From: Algivirga pacifica
Lineage (GTDB): Bacteria > Bacteroidota > Bacteroidia > Cytophagales > Flammeovirgaceae
Length of the DNA: 64,000 nucleotides
Assembly: GCF_039543525.1 (NCBI RefSeq)
Contig: NZ_BAABJX010000017.1
Location: 145,883-209,882 of the forward strand
Reading direction: 5' to 3'
The position numbers and the translations under genes are program-made. Under the pieces are notes generated by a model that saw nothing but the letters and a program-made list of their open reading frames with translations, had not been told where the DNA came from and did no database searches. Within the stretch, counting starts at the first letter, position 1. Every line of letters starts with the position of its first letter. This document shows, in pieces, positions 26,917 through 35,837 of this stretch.

Positions 26917-28371
26917 TTAATTCTTCCAAAAGACCTTCCGCCTAGTAAAGAATACAGTCAATAGCCCTACGACGATCGTGATGATCGCTCCCTTAAGTAT
27001 TCCTAACCAAGGATGCCATTCCTGTAGCTGGTGAAGGAATGGAGTAATATGGAGCAAAGAGAAAATAGGAATAATACAGAGCGCAGCCCCTACATAGGCA
27101 ATCATAGGATTTTGGCCGTTCATCACGACAAACGAGAAGACGGGATGTTGTCCTATTTTCTGATCGAGCATAGATAGAATAATATAGGTGAAAATAGCGA
27201 GTCCGCTGCTTACAAAATAGTAACTGATGGTGGCATGATCTTTATGAATCCCCCCTTCGTAAGCCTCAAAGAATAAGCCCAATAATAGCCAGTAGCTTCC
27301 CCATTGGAATAGTTGTAAGTATAGAGGCTTATCGTGTTCTTTTGGAGTACGAATGAGCCAGTAAGCAGCGAGTAGGAGTGTTGCCGTTCCTAAAAAGTTT
27401 AGGTTGAGCCAACGCATATATAGTCCCACTAGATTCAAGACAATAATACTGAACAGTATAGAACCAAACAGCACCTTTTGAGTAGTGGTCTGCTCTTGAG
27501 AAAAGGTAATCCCATTTCCTTTCAGGTTTTTATAGACCATATCCCCTAGAATCGTTCCCGGAATAATGATTAATAGGTATTGGCAGAAATACAGCGTATA
27601 CAACCAAGTGGCAGGAGAGAATCCCCAGGCAACCTGCTGCCAACTTCCCGGAATGTCTTTGCTTAAGCGGATAGCAATCAGCAGGGCCATAATTCCTAGA
27701 CGAGCCAGTAGATTATCTTTTGTAAATAACCAGAGAAGACTACCAAATATAGCCATGTTGGCTAGTACAAGGATGATAATGTCAGAACGCTTGACACTAA
27801 ACGATAGTCCAAAGTAGAAGTGTGCAAAAGCCAGTAAACTAAAGGCGATACCAAAGCCCATAACTCGTATCATAACCTTATAGCGATTGATCGTTTCTTT
27901 AAAGGAAGTATAGATCAAAAACAAGGTAATAAAAGCAGTCAGGCTACTAAGCCATCCAATTGCGTCCGGAGTACTTTGCAGTGCCCAAGGCTTCATATGC
28001 TGGAGGAAAATAGCAAAAAATACTAAAGAAGCTCCTCGCTTGAGAATGTACAAAAGGATTATCCAGAGAGGCTCTCCCTGCCCTAGCTTCTTGCGTAAAG
28101 CCAAGGGAAAGGCAGCTCCCATCGCAAACAGGAAAAAAGGAAATACCAGGTCTACCCATGTAATCCCGGGGATTTCAGGGTGAAACTTGAAGTCAGGAGG
28201 CCCTACCTGAGCATGGAACAGCCATCCAGATAAGGAATCCAGGTGAGCAATATGCCCAGAGAAGATCATCGCCAAAATGGCAATACCTCTTAAAGCATCT
28301 AATCCCATCGATCGCTTTTTGAATGCGGTATGGGTAGGCGAAGTAGCAATGGTTACAGGTTTTTGTTGCAT
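26917..28371 (-). CDS. NagX/HGSNAT-like transmembrane acetyltransferase (DUF5009 group)
   Basis: 484 residues with about ten to twelve hydrophobic helices. The opening RSMGLDALRGIAILAMIFSGHIAH and the segment PGITWVDLVFPFFLFAMGAAFPLAL are characteristic of the COG4299 family, which contains human heparan-alpha-glucosaminide N-acetyltransferase and bacterial NagX. Those proteins transfer acetyl groups across a membrane onto glucosamine. The gene lies just downstream of SusD on the same strand, separated by a hairpin, so it is probably co-expressed. This fits re-acetylation of de-N-acetylated amino sugars in the periplasm. Family confident; substrate inferred from family and context. Confidence 0.82.
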   Translation of the reverse strand: MQQKPVTIATSPTHTAFKKRSMGLDALRGIAILAMIFSGHIAHLDSLSGWLFHAQVGPPDFKFHPEIPGITWVDLVFPFFLFAMGAAFPLALRKKLGQGEPLWIILLYILKRGASLVFFAIFLQHMKPWALQSTPDAIGWLSSLTAFITLFLIYTSFKETINRYKVMIRVMGFGIAFSLLAFAHFYFGLSFSVKRSDIIILVLANMAIFGSLLWLFTKDNLLARLGIMALLIAIRLSKDIPGSWQQVAWGFSPATWLYTLYFCQYLLIIIPGTILGDMVYKNLKGNGITFSQEQTTTQKVLFGSILFSIIVLNLVGLYMRWLNLNFLGTATLLLAAYWLIRTPKEHDKPLYLQLFQWGSYWLLLGLFFEAYEGGIHKDHATISYYFVSSGLAIFTYIILSMLDQKIGQHPVFSFVVMNGQNPMIAYVGAALCIIPIFSLLHITPFLHQLQEWHPWLGILKGAIITIVVGLLTVFFTRRKVFWKN

Positions 28372-28380
28372 GTATACGTT

Positions 28381-28485
28381 AGTTTATCAGTTATAGTTTA
28401 TCACTTATCGGTTATAGCTTTACTTGGATACGTTTAAAGAAAAAAAAGAAACGATAAGCAATAACCGATAAGCGATAAACATACG
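28381..28485. repeat. Heptad-periodic palindrome (TTATC/GATAA units)
   Basis: GTTTATC-AGTTATA-GTTTATC-ACTTATC-GGTTATA runs in 7-bp steps. ACGATAAGCAATAACCGATAAGCGATAAAC on the other side is its approximate inverse. Similar GATAAGC units recur at 48650 and 56446. It lies between SusD and the acetyltransferase gene. Confidence 0.75.
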
Positions 28486-28486
28486 T

Positions 28487-30244
28487 TTATTCCATCAAAT
28501 CCCAATGTGCAGGCTTATCTTTATACTGACTGTCCCACCACATGGGCTGCATCATCGTGTTTCCTCCAATTCGTTCACTGGCAGCTTCTACGCTTTCCTG
28601 ATTATAACGAAACTCATCGATGATATACATCCATCGTCTAGGAAGCACGCCTTCTGTGTCTCCAGTGCTGTTGATCTGGAATAATTGAGGATATCCTGTT
28701 CTTCTCCACTCTGCCCAGGCTTCAAAACCGTTAGAGTAATTGGCAATCCATTTCTGCGTAATCACTTGCGCGATTTGCTCTTCCGTGCTGCCAGTGCTTT
28801 TAAAGGCTGCAGGGCCGTTAAGGTACGCTTCATATCGATTAGTATCATCTTCCGTTAGTTCTGGAATAGCATACATATCCATGGAAGCCCGAACACCTTT
28901 TTCGTATTCTACGGAAGCTGTTACGGCATCATTTTGAAAGCGCAAGGCGGCTTCTGCCTTAAGGAAACATACCTCTGGATAAGTAATTAAATAAATCTTG
29001 AAGTCATCTTGTCTTAAGTACTCTCCCAGCTCAGAGTAATCATTGAGTTGATCCTGCATTTGCGATAGGGTAGAAGGACTTTGTCCATTACGAACGCCCT
29101 TATAACGTTTTTGATCAGCAAGGCTAATTCCCTGTTCACCAAGAAAGCTTTCTACTTGATCCATATACCCATAAGGCTTTTCAAATAAGGATACCCTTGT
29201 TTGTGTTGCAGCCTTTGCTTCCGCATGAAACTGCTGTTCCTCAGGAGAAAGAGCATCGCTATTGATTTGCGCTAAGGTAGTATTAAGTCCCTTAAGGTAA
29301 TCTAACCTTGGAGCAGCATATCGTTCTATACGAGGGTCATTTAAAGTCTCCAGGTAATGAACTGCTGTTTCTGAGACTCTATACCATCTTGGGAACTGAT
29401 TAGCATTGACTTTTAGAGGATTCATATGCTGGAAGCCAGCGGGTCCGGCAGGGTCAGTAAGCAAACCCACATTATCAAGGTTGCTCTCCATCACACCTCC
29501 TGTAGCTGATAAGGCCTTATTGAACTCTTCTTCTGCTTTGGCAGGAGCAACAAGGGAAATGCGCATAGCCATACGCAAGCGAAGAGAATTGGCAAAGCGT
29601 TGCCATTTCAATAAGTCGTCATTTAATAGAAGGTCATTCCCCCCCATACGTGCTCCTCCTTCTGCTGAACTCAGCAACTGTACTGCTTCATCTAGTTCCA
29701 AAAATAATGCCGTGTAAACAGCTTCTTGCTCGTCGTATCTTGGGGTAAGGATAGGGTTTTCGGCATCGTCCGCTGAGAAGGCTTCCGAGTAAGGAATATC
29801 ACCAAAAGTATCTGTTAGCCTTAGAAACCATAAGGCACGAAGGATCTTAGCCTGTCCTTCTTGATAGTCCAACTCCTTTTCGTGCGCTTTTTTCATCGCA
29901 TGATCTGCCAATCCTAGAAACCCCCTATAGGACTGTGCATAAGCTCTCGACCATAACGTCGCGTTCCATGGGTCACTATGGAAATAAGCATCTGTAATAT
30001 GTCCCGGGTTGGTATTAGTGAAATATTGGGACAAAAAAGAAGCATAATGCTGTGTATAATAATAAGTGGTATAGTCTCCAACACCTTTGACCATCGCACG
30101 GCTAAGTAAGTACTTAGGTTCTATATCTGTAGTAGCATTGGGATTGCTATTGAGTTCATCAAAATGATCGGTACAACCATTCAGCCCTAAGACTGATGCT
30201 ATAGTCAGTAAACCAATACTAATTGTATGTTTTATTGTATTCAT
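28487..30244 (-). CDS. SusD/RagB-like outer-membrane lipoprotein
   Basis: 585 residues. Lipobox GLNGC gives Cys24, followed by TDHFDELNSNPNATTDIEPKYLLSRAM, the usual start of SusD-like (SusD_2 group) proteins. TPR-like helices follow (FLGLADHAMKKAHEKELDYQEGQAKILRALWFLRLTDTFGDIPYSEAF), and the C terminus has WAEWRRTGYPQL and PRRWMYIIDEFRYN. SusD acts as a lid that captures glycan or other ligands for the SusC transporter. The partner SusC gene is upstream, but the two are separated by 338 bp that includes a large palindrome, much more than usual. The ligand is not evident; the neighbourhood suggests an amino-sugar glycan. Confidence 0.93.
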   Translation of the reverse strand: MNTIKHTISIGLLTIASVLGLNGCTDHFDELNSNPNATTDIEPKYLLSRAMVKGVGDYTTYYYTQHYASFLSQYFTNTNPGHITDAYFHSDPWNATLWSRAYAQSYRGFLGLADHAMKKAHEKELDYQEGQAKILRALWFLRLTDTFGDIPYSEAFSADDAENPILTPRYDEQEAVYTALFLELDEAVQLLSSAEGGARMGGNDLLLNDDLLKWQRFANSLRLRMAMRISLVAPAKAEEEFNKALSATGGVMESNLDNVGLLTDPAGPAGFQHMNPLKVNANQFPRWYRVSETAVHYLETLNDPRIERYAAPRLDYLKGLNTTLAQINSDALSPEEQQFHAEAKAATQTRVSLFEKPYGYMDQVESFLGEQGISLADQKRYKGVRNGQSPSTLSQMQDQLNDYSELGEYLRQDDFKIYLITYPEVCFLKAEAALRFQNDAVTASVEYEKGVRASMDMYAIPELTEDDTNRYEAYLNGPAAFKSTGSTEEQIAQVITQKWIANYSNGFEAWAEWRRTGYPQLFQINSTGDTEGVLPRRWMYIIDEFRYNQESVEAASERIGGNTMMQPMWWDSQYKDKPAHWDLME

Positions 30245-30273
30245 AGAAGTAGTTGTTCTTATCTATCCATCTA

Positions 30274-30506
30274 TTAAGTTTGAATATTTATCCGTCACAC
30301 TACCAAATCGCTTTGTTGAACCGTTGAATCGTTGAATTAAGCTTCGCTCGTTGATTCGAGTTGAACTGTTGATTGATAGTTATATGTCCCCATACAACGA
30401 ATCAACTCGAATCAACGAGCGAAGCTCAATTCAACTCTCCGAAGGAGAAATTCAACGATTCAACAGAGCTGGTTAGTAGTATGTCGGTTATTTATTCAAC
30501 TTTATT
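30274..30506. repeat. TTAA-ended modular palindrome between susC and susD
   Basis: It begins TTAAGTTTGAATATTTATCCG and ends CGGTTATTTATTCAACTTTA. The core has three GTTGAA.C units, AAGC-TTC-GCT and GAGC-GAA-GCTC (30417-30427) arms, and a TCTCC-GAA-GGAGA module. Remaining bases to 30582 contain CTCGAGTTGAATTATCAACCG-like fragments. No gene fits in this 338-bp gap. Confidence 0.88.
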
Positions 30507-30582
30507 TTATGGATAGATACTGTTTAATTATTAGTTTCAAGTTTCTTGAATTCGGTTGATAATTCAACTCGAGTCAACCTGA

Positions 30583-33500
30583 CTAGAATGCTAGATTAAC
30601 GTTAAATCCCATCTGTCGGGCAGTAGGAATGGCGGAGTACTCAATTCCCCTTCCGTTGTAGGAAGCCTGAGGGTCAAATCCTGGCGTATTCTTGTGCAAG
30701 AAGAATAAGTTATTGCCTACCAAGGCAATGTCTGCACGCTCAAGGAAAGAGGCTTTTAGCCAGCGTTGTGGAAGGCTATACGTCAATCTAACTTCTCTCA
30801 CTTTCACAAATGAGGCATCATAAAGAAACTCTTCAGCCACGATACGGTCATCTGCAGCTATACTTCTCCAATAGTCTTCTGGAGAGACGGCACGATTATT
30901 TGTTTTGTAAATAGGTGTGCCATTTTCATCCACCCCTTCTTGCTGCACCCCTACGGTGATCCCTCCTGTAGGGAACCACTTGGCAGGGGTCAGACCTGCT
31001 TCTTTTCTGGCAGCCTCTGAAGCAGCCCATTCTTCTCTTCCCTCAACAGTCCATTCAGCATTTCCTTCTCTGGATAGAATGACATTGGTTAGAGAGAAAA
31101 TATCGCCTCCCATTTGGAAATCAAGCAATACGTTCAGGCTGATATTCTTGTAGCGTAGGTAGTTACTCCATCCTCCAGTAAGGTCTGGATTGAAGTTTCC
31201 GATCACTTGAGGCTCAGGGTTGACGATAGGCAATCCTTTGCTGTCGACAATAATCTCCCCGGCAAACTCACCTTCTTCTACTCGGGCATATCGGGTACCG
31301 ACAATATCTCCATAAGGTTGACCTTCGATAGCCTGTACTTTAACAGTACTGGCAGAGGTTAATCCATAAACCGGTACCAGGTCATCCAATCGAACAACTT
31401 CCGAGATGTTTCGGGCAACATTGAGTCCCATTGTCCATTCTAAATGCTTCTTTTTCAGGATGTCGGCAGTAAGTTGTACCTCTAGTCCCTTGTTTTCGAT
31501 CAGTCCGGCATTTGTCATAATAGAGGAGTAGCCGGTTGTTCGGGTGACAGGCATAGAGATAATCTGGTTAACCGTACCTGTTTTATAAAGGGTTGCATCC
31601 ATACCCAATCGGTTCTCAAACAAACGGATATCCAAGCCCAACTCCAGGGAAGTAGTAATCTCTGGTTTTAGGTCCAGGTTGGGACGGGTCCAAGGCTTGT
31701 CTCCATAGCTTTGTCCATGTATGGTTGGACCGATGGAATAGTAATAGTCCATTTGATAAGGACTGGTATCATTACCCACTTGCGCCCATGAAAAACGGGT
31801 TTTAGCAAAGGAGAAGATATTGGAAGAGACTTTAAAGATGTCTGTCCAAACGGCCGATAAAGAGGCTGAAGGGTAAAAGTAAGAACGGTTATGGGCAGGT
31901 AAGGTAGAAGACCAGTCATTACGAGCAGTAAGGTCCAAGAAGACCATGTTCTCGTATCCAATCTGTGCCATTCCGTAGAGCGATTGTATTTCCTTTTGAC
32001 TAAACCCTTGTCCTGCCGTTTGTACGTCAGTATTACTGATATTGTATAGGTCATCCAGTAGGAAGCTGATACCATTATGGCTCATGCTTCTACCCATACT
32101 TTTCATTAGGTTACCTCCGGCAGAGCCTGATAGGGAGATACTTTTACCGTTGAGCATTAGATCCTTTTGTGCGGTTACCAGAAAGTCGATATTACTTTCT
32201 TGCCCCGTGCCCATGGTCTGATAGTATTTGGAGCGAGTAGCTCCTCCTTCAAAGGCAGTCCATTTAGCAACAATACGTTCCTTTTGACTACTGCTGAAAT
32301 CAGTACCTCCTCGAACCATCAGTTGTAACCAATCTGTCGCCTGATAATGTAGGGATGCCATGGCAATAAGTCGGTTGCGTTGGTCATCGTTCGTGTTATT
32401 GTTGATGGTCCAATAAGGGTTTTGGTTACGGCTTGCCTGACTAGGTCCTCCGGCTCCATCCCAAAGAATAGGGTAGCCCAAGGCATCTTCATATGTTTGT
32501 AAATCTTCTAGTCGAATGTTTCTTGGCATACGCAAGAAGCCATACATAGGGTTGTCGGGGTGATCTGTCAGTTGTGGACGATTTTGGGCATCCTGTAAAA
32601 TATAACTGACCTTTGCTTTGGCTGTAAGTTTATCACTTAAGGCTGTATTGACACTTAGTCCCAGGTTGGTCTTCTGAATCTCACTATTGGGAATCATAGA
32701 CTTTAGGGTATTGTGGGTAAACGAGAAACGTGCCTGTGTCTTGTCATTTCCACCTTCCAAAGAAAGGGAATGAGTATTGTTGCTCCCTGTTCTGAAAAAG
32801 TCTTGGACATTATTTTCTTGAACATCGTAGGTAGTTTCCTCTCCTTTCCAGTTGACAAAAGAACGACCATCCATCGCAGAAGCCCCCCAGGAAGAGGTAA
32901 AGTCAGCAGGTTCTACCCATTGCGAATTAGCCTCCTGGTAGCGTAACATTCGGCCATATTCGTTTTGGAACGCTGGCATGACCATAGGGCTACTGTACAT
33001 GCTGTTGAGACTGTAGTGTACACCAATTCCTTTACGGGAACGACCACTTTTGGTGGTGATCAGGATGACACCGTTGGCAGCTCTGGAACCGTATAGGGCT
33101 GCTGCATTGGCTCCTTTTAAAACAGAAATGGTCTTGATATCATCTGGGTTGATGTCCGATAATCCACTTCCATAATCAATCCCTCCATTGGCACTGGCCT
33201 GACTGCGGCTTCCACCACTCACAGGAATACCATCGACGACCACCAAGGGATCATTGCTTCCCGCAATAGAGTTCATACCTCGGATAACGATTCGTGGTGA
33301 ACCACCTTCTCCGGTACCTCCTCCTTGAATCTGTACTCCAGCCACTCTACCGGATAGTGAGTTGGCAATATTGGTAGGACGAACTTGAAGTAGGTCATCT
33401 CCTTTAACTTCCTGTACAGCATAGCCCAATGCTTTCTTTTCCCTTTCTAGTCCGAAAGCTGTGACAACGACTTCATCCATTTCCCCAACGGCTTCTCGCA

Positions 33501-33846
33501 TGACCACTTTAAGAGTAGTAGCATTTTGAACAGTGATTTCTTGGGAATCATACCCAATATAACTGAACAAGAGTATCTGAGGAAGTTGTGAAATATTGAG
33601 TTTAAAACGTCCTTCTACATCACTAACCGTTCCTGATGTTCCTCCTTTGATGCGAATGGTAACACCGGGAAGAGGAGCTCCAGAACTTTCAGTAACGACT
33701 CCTTGAATAGAAATACTTTGTTGATAGGTCTTTGTGTATGCCTTTGCCTCAGACAAGGGCTCCCCAGCATTTGTTGTATGGATAATATCGGGAAATAACA
33801 GTAAAAGAATAAGACCGACAATTCCTGTAAAAAGGTGTGGTTTCAT
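30583..33846 (-). CDS. SusC/RagA TonB-linked outer-membrane transporter
   Basis: 1087 residues. A signal peptide (residues 1-27) precedes a carboxypeptidase-regulatory-like domain (GVVTESSGAPLPGVTIRIKG, about 50-130). Then come the TonB-linked signature and plug (EVVVTAFGLEREKKALGYAV; ISVLKGANAAALYGSRAANGVILITTKSG, about 130-270) and a 22-strand-type barrel ending in aromatic GFNVNLAF. It imports large ligands using TonB energy, with the downstream SusD as lid. No anti-sigma-interacting N-terminal secretin-like domain is seen, so ECF sigma control is not indicated. The divergent DUF5018 lipoprotein gene starts 328 bp away and may share regulation. Family assignment is certain, ligand unknown. 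Confidence 0.96.
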   Translation of the reverse strand: MKPHLFTGIVGLILLLLFPDIIHTTNAGEPLSEAKAYTKTYQQSISIQGVVTESSGAPLPGVTIRIKGGTSGTVSDVEGRFKLNISQLPQILLFSYIGYDSQEITVQNATTLKVVMREAVGEMDEVVVTAFGLEREKKALGYAVQEVKGDDLLQVRPTNIANSLSGRVAGVQIQGGGTGEGGSPRIVIRGMNSIAGSNDPLVVVDGIPVSGGSRSQASANGGIDYGSGLSDINPDDIKTISVLKGANAAALYGSRAANGVILITTKSGRSRKGIGVHYSLNSMYSSPMVMPAFQNEYGRMLRYQEANSQWVEPADFTSSWGASAMDGRSFVNWKGEETTYDVQENNVQDFFRTGSNNTHSLSLEGGNDKTQARFSFTHNTLKSMIPNSEIQKTNLGLSVNTALSDKLTAKAKVSYILQDAQNRPQLTDHPDNPMYGFLRMPRNIRLEDLQTYEDALGYPILWDGAGGPSQASRNQNPYWTINNNTNDDQRNRLIAMASLHYQATDWLQLMVRGGTDFSSSQKERIVAKWTAFEGGATRSKYYQTMGTGQESNIDFLVTAQKDLMLNGKSISLSGSAGGNLMKSMGRSMSHNGISFLLDDLYNISNTDVQTAGQGFSQKEIQSLYGMAQIGYENMVFLDLTARNDWSSTLPAHNRSYFYPSASLSAVWTDIFKVSSNIFSFAKTRFSWAQVGNDTSPYQMDYYYSIGPTIHGQSYGDKPWTRPNLDLKPEITTSLELGLDIRLFENRLGMDATLYKTGTVNQIISMPVTRTTGYSSIMTNAGLIENKGLEVQLTADILKKKHLEWTMGLNVARNISEVVRLDDLVPVYGLTSASTVKVQAIEGQPYGDIVGTRYARVEEGEFAGEIIVDSKGLPIVNPEPQVIGNFNPDLTGGWSNYLRYKNISLNVLLDFQMGGDIFSLTNVILSREGNAEWTVEGREEWAASEAARKEAGLTPAKWFPTGGITVGVQQEGVDENGTPIYKTNNRAVSPEDYWRSIAADDRIVAEEFLYDASFVKVREVRLTYSLPQRWLKASFLERADIALVGNNLFFLHKNTPGFDPQASYNGRGIEYSAIPTARQMGFNVNLAF

Positions 33847-34174
33847 AAGATAAAAAGGTAAGATAATAGTCTATTTTTTTAATGTGTTGAGTGGTATAGT
33901 GTAGCAATATTTTATAGGCAGGTACTTTATTATGGCCTATTATTTTACTTTTTCTTTTAGAAAAAAGAGTGCGAATAATACATAGTGTTTGAGTTTAAGG
34001 TAGGGATGTGATAATCATTAAATATTGATTATTATTTAAATAATGGAGATGGAAGTGATTGATTTGTAATCTTTTTGAGGTACAAAATAAAAACTTTTTA
34101 CTCTAGTGATTAAGTAGTCTGATCTCTTAGAGATAATCAGACTGTTTTTATTCACTATAAACAACTACTTTCAT
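33847..34174. promoter_or_regulatory. Divergent control region between susC and the DUF5018 gene
   Basis: 328 bp, very AT-rich, with no open frame and none of the dispersed palindromes. It must contain the start sites for both arms of the locus. AATATTGATTATTATT around 34020 is a possible inverted operator-like motif (AATAnTGATTATTATTTAAATAATGG). No exact TAnnTTTG box was found. A terminator-like hairpin lies near the plus-strand end. Confidence 0.5.
34116..34149 (+). terminator. Terminator-like leader hairpin
   Basis: Stem AGTCTGAT / ATCAGACT with an inner CTCT-T-AGAG extension, followed by GTTTTTATT. It ends about 25 bp before the start codon of the DUF5018 gene, with no gene upstream on this strand. 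It is therefore either an attenuator in the leader or the end of a short RNA. Confidence 0.6.
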
Positions 34175-35587
34175 ATGAAACACAAGATTGCTACGCTATG
34201 GTCTTCTAGCGTTTTTTTGGTAGCCCTACTATTTGGAATGTCTGCTTGTTCGGAGGATCCCGTAACTCCGGAAGAAACCTATCCAGCAGAACTAATAAGT
34301 TTTTCTTTTCAGGGACTAGAGTTGGAGGCTGAGGCCATCGATATTCAAGGACAGACCATCTCTGTGTTGGTTCCTTTGGGTACGGACATCACGAACTTGA
34401 TCCCAATTTTCGAGATATCAGATGTAACGACCATTAAGGACTATGCTGCAGATACGGCTTATGATTTCTCAGCTCCTTTGACGTTTACTTTGGTTGGAAC
34501 TGATGGAGTCGAGAAAGTTTTTCAAATTTCTGTGATTGTTGATAATCGTCTGGCTTACGGCTTTGGTACGGTGACAGACCTTTGGGGATTGTCTCACTCA
34601 GAGCAAGGTTGGACAGATCACAAACCATCAGGGATGGCGATTAGCGGTGACTATGTAGTCTTACTACACCGTGACGAGTCTAAGTACGAGATCTATGACC
34701 GTATGGATGGTTCTAAAATTGGCCTGATGAATATAGAAGGAATCGGGACAGGAAGAAAGATTGCTGCAGATGATAAAGGCGTGATCTTATCTTCAAACGT
34801 AGTCGGAAAACCAGACGATGAGTTTATTATTTACAAGTGGAATGATGTAAACGCTGCACCAGAAGTTTTCTTGAAGTGGACACACGATATTACAGAGCAC
34901 TATGGAGCAGAGTCTAAGCCATGGGAAACAGCTTTGGTAGGTCATGCTGATTTTACCGTGAAGGGAGACCTTGCAGGTGATGCAGTAATTTACGCACCAG
35001 TTTCTATGACCAACATCATTTTGCGTTGGACGGTGAAAAGTGGTGAATTGGTAAGCGAAACACCAGACAAGATTGCTTATGAGTTCTCCAACGGTAGAAC
35101 AAACTGGGAAATGACGGTAGGAGTAGAGCCTGTAGGAGCTACTGATCAGGATGATATCCTTGTAAACTCTACCTTTGAAGTTGGATTGGCGGATGCGACA
35201 GGTAAAGTGAAGCACGTATTTAGTACTAGTGAAGTATCAGGTGCAAACGAGATGAGCACATTTGAGTTTAACGGTGCTAAGTTTGTTGCATTCTTCCAGT
35301 CAGGATGGACTCAGGGAGCCCTTATGAGAGTGGTTGATATTACTAATCCTGAAATGATTGAAGCAACGGTAGAAGAGCGTCAAGAAGCGGGTTATAACTA
35401 TATGCCTTTCGTTTCTGATTGGGTGCCGCTAAAAGCAGGAGTGAGCAACGTGAATGGTACTGGTGATATTGTGATCACCGTAGATGAGGAAAATGAAGTT
35501 GCACAAGCATACCTTCTAGGAACAAATGCGGGTGTTCAAGCATTTGAGCTATCAAGAATTGCCCCTGTTGTAGAAGAGACTGAATAA
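34175..35587 (+). CDS. DUF5018-domain surface lipoprotein
   Basis: 470 residues. Lipobox GMSAC gives Cys25, with SEDPVTPEE after it, an acidic stretch consistent with surface export of Bacteroidota lipoproteins. Residues about 37-127 form a DUF5018-like beta-sandwich (PAELISFSFQGLELEAE to FQISVIVD). The remaining ~340 residues look like a beta-propeller-type domain, with repeated strands ending in short turns (DYVVLLHRDESKYEIYD, GKVKHVFSTSEV, AKFVAFFQSGW). It is probably a SusE/F-like accessory binding protein for the divergent SusCD. The same DUF5018-like module recurs twice in the GHL10 protein at 36992. A strong terminator follows. Confidence 0.75.
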   Translation: MKHKIATLWSSSVFLVALLFGMSACSEDPVTPEETYPAELISFSFQGLELEAEAIDIQGQTISVLVPLGTDITNLIPIFEISDVTTIKDYAADTAYDFSAPLTFTLVGTDGVEKVFQISVIVDNRLAYGFGTVTDLWGLSHSEQGWTDHKPSGMAISGDYVVLLHRDESKYEIYDRMDGSKIGLMNIEGIGTGRKIAADDKGVILSSNVVGKPDDEFIIYKWNDVNAAPEVFLKWTHDITEHYGAESKPWETALVGHADFTVKGDLAGDAVIYAPVSMTNIILRWTVKSGELVSETPDKIAYEFSNGRTNWEMTVGVEPVGATDQDDILVNSTFEVGLADATGKVKHVFSTSEVSGANEMSTFEFNGAKFVAFFQSGWTQGALMRVVDITNPEMIEATVEERQEAGYNYMPFVSDWVPLKAGVSNVNGTGDIVITVDEENEVAQAYLLGTNAGVQAFELSRIAPVVEETE

Positions 35588-35602
35588 GTTTATGATAGGA
35601 TT

Positions 35603-35641
35603 AAAGCCATCGTTTTGTGATAAACGGTGGCTTTATTTTTT
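35603..35641 (+). terminator. Intrinsic terminator after the DUF5018 gene
   Basis: Stem AAAGCCATCGTTT, loop TGTGAT, stem AAACGGTGGCTTT (one G-T wobble), then a T-rich tail. It starts 16 bases after the stop codon. Confidence 0.92.
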
Positions 35642-35689
35642 CCCTGTTGATCATAGAGCTAATGGAATAAAAGCACGAATGACAGCACA

Positions 35690-35822
35690 ATACAGATAGT
35701 ACAGGGTACCCCCATAATATAGGATATCCCCCATAGCACAGAGCATCGCTAATAGTACAGGGTATTACCCATAGATAAGGTATCGCCCATAGCACAGGGC
35801 ACCGCCCTGTGAAACAATAAAC
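35690..35822. repeat. Degenerate ~16-bp hairpin-arm array, (A)TAGCACAGGGCACC type
   Basis: Successive imperfect units (ATAGTACAGGGTAC, ATAATATAGGATATC, ATAGCACAGAGCATC, ATAGTACAGGGTATT, ATAGATAAGGTATC) lead into one perfect hairpin CACAGGGC-ACC-GCCCTGTG. It ends 16 bases before the next start codon. A cleaner version is at 40150-40255. Confidence 0.85.
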
Positions 35823-35837
35823 AACCACGACAAACTA

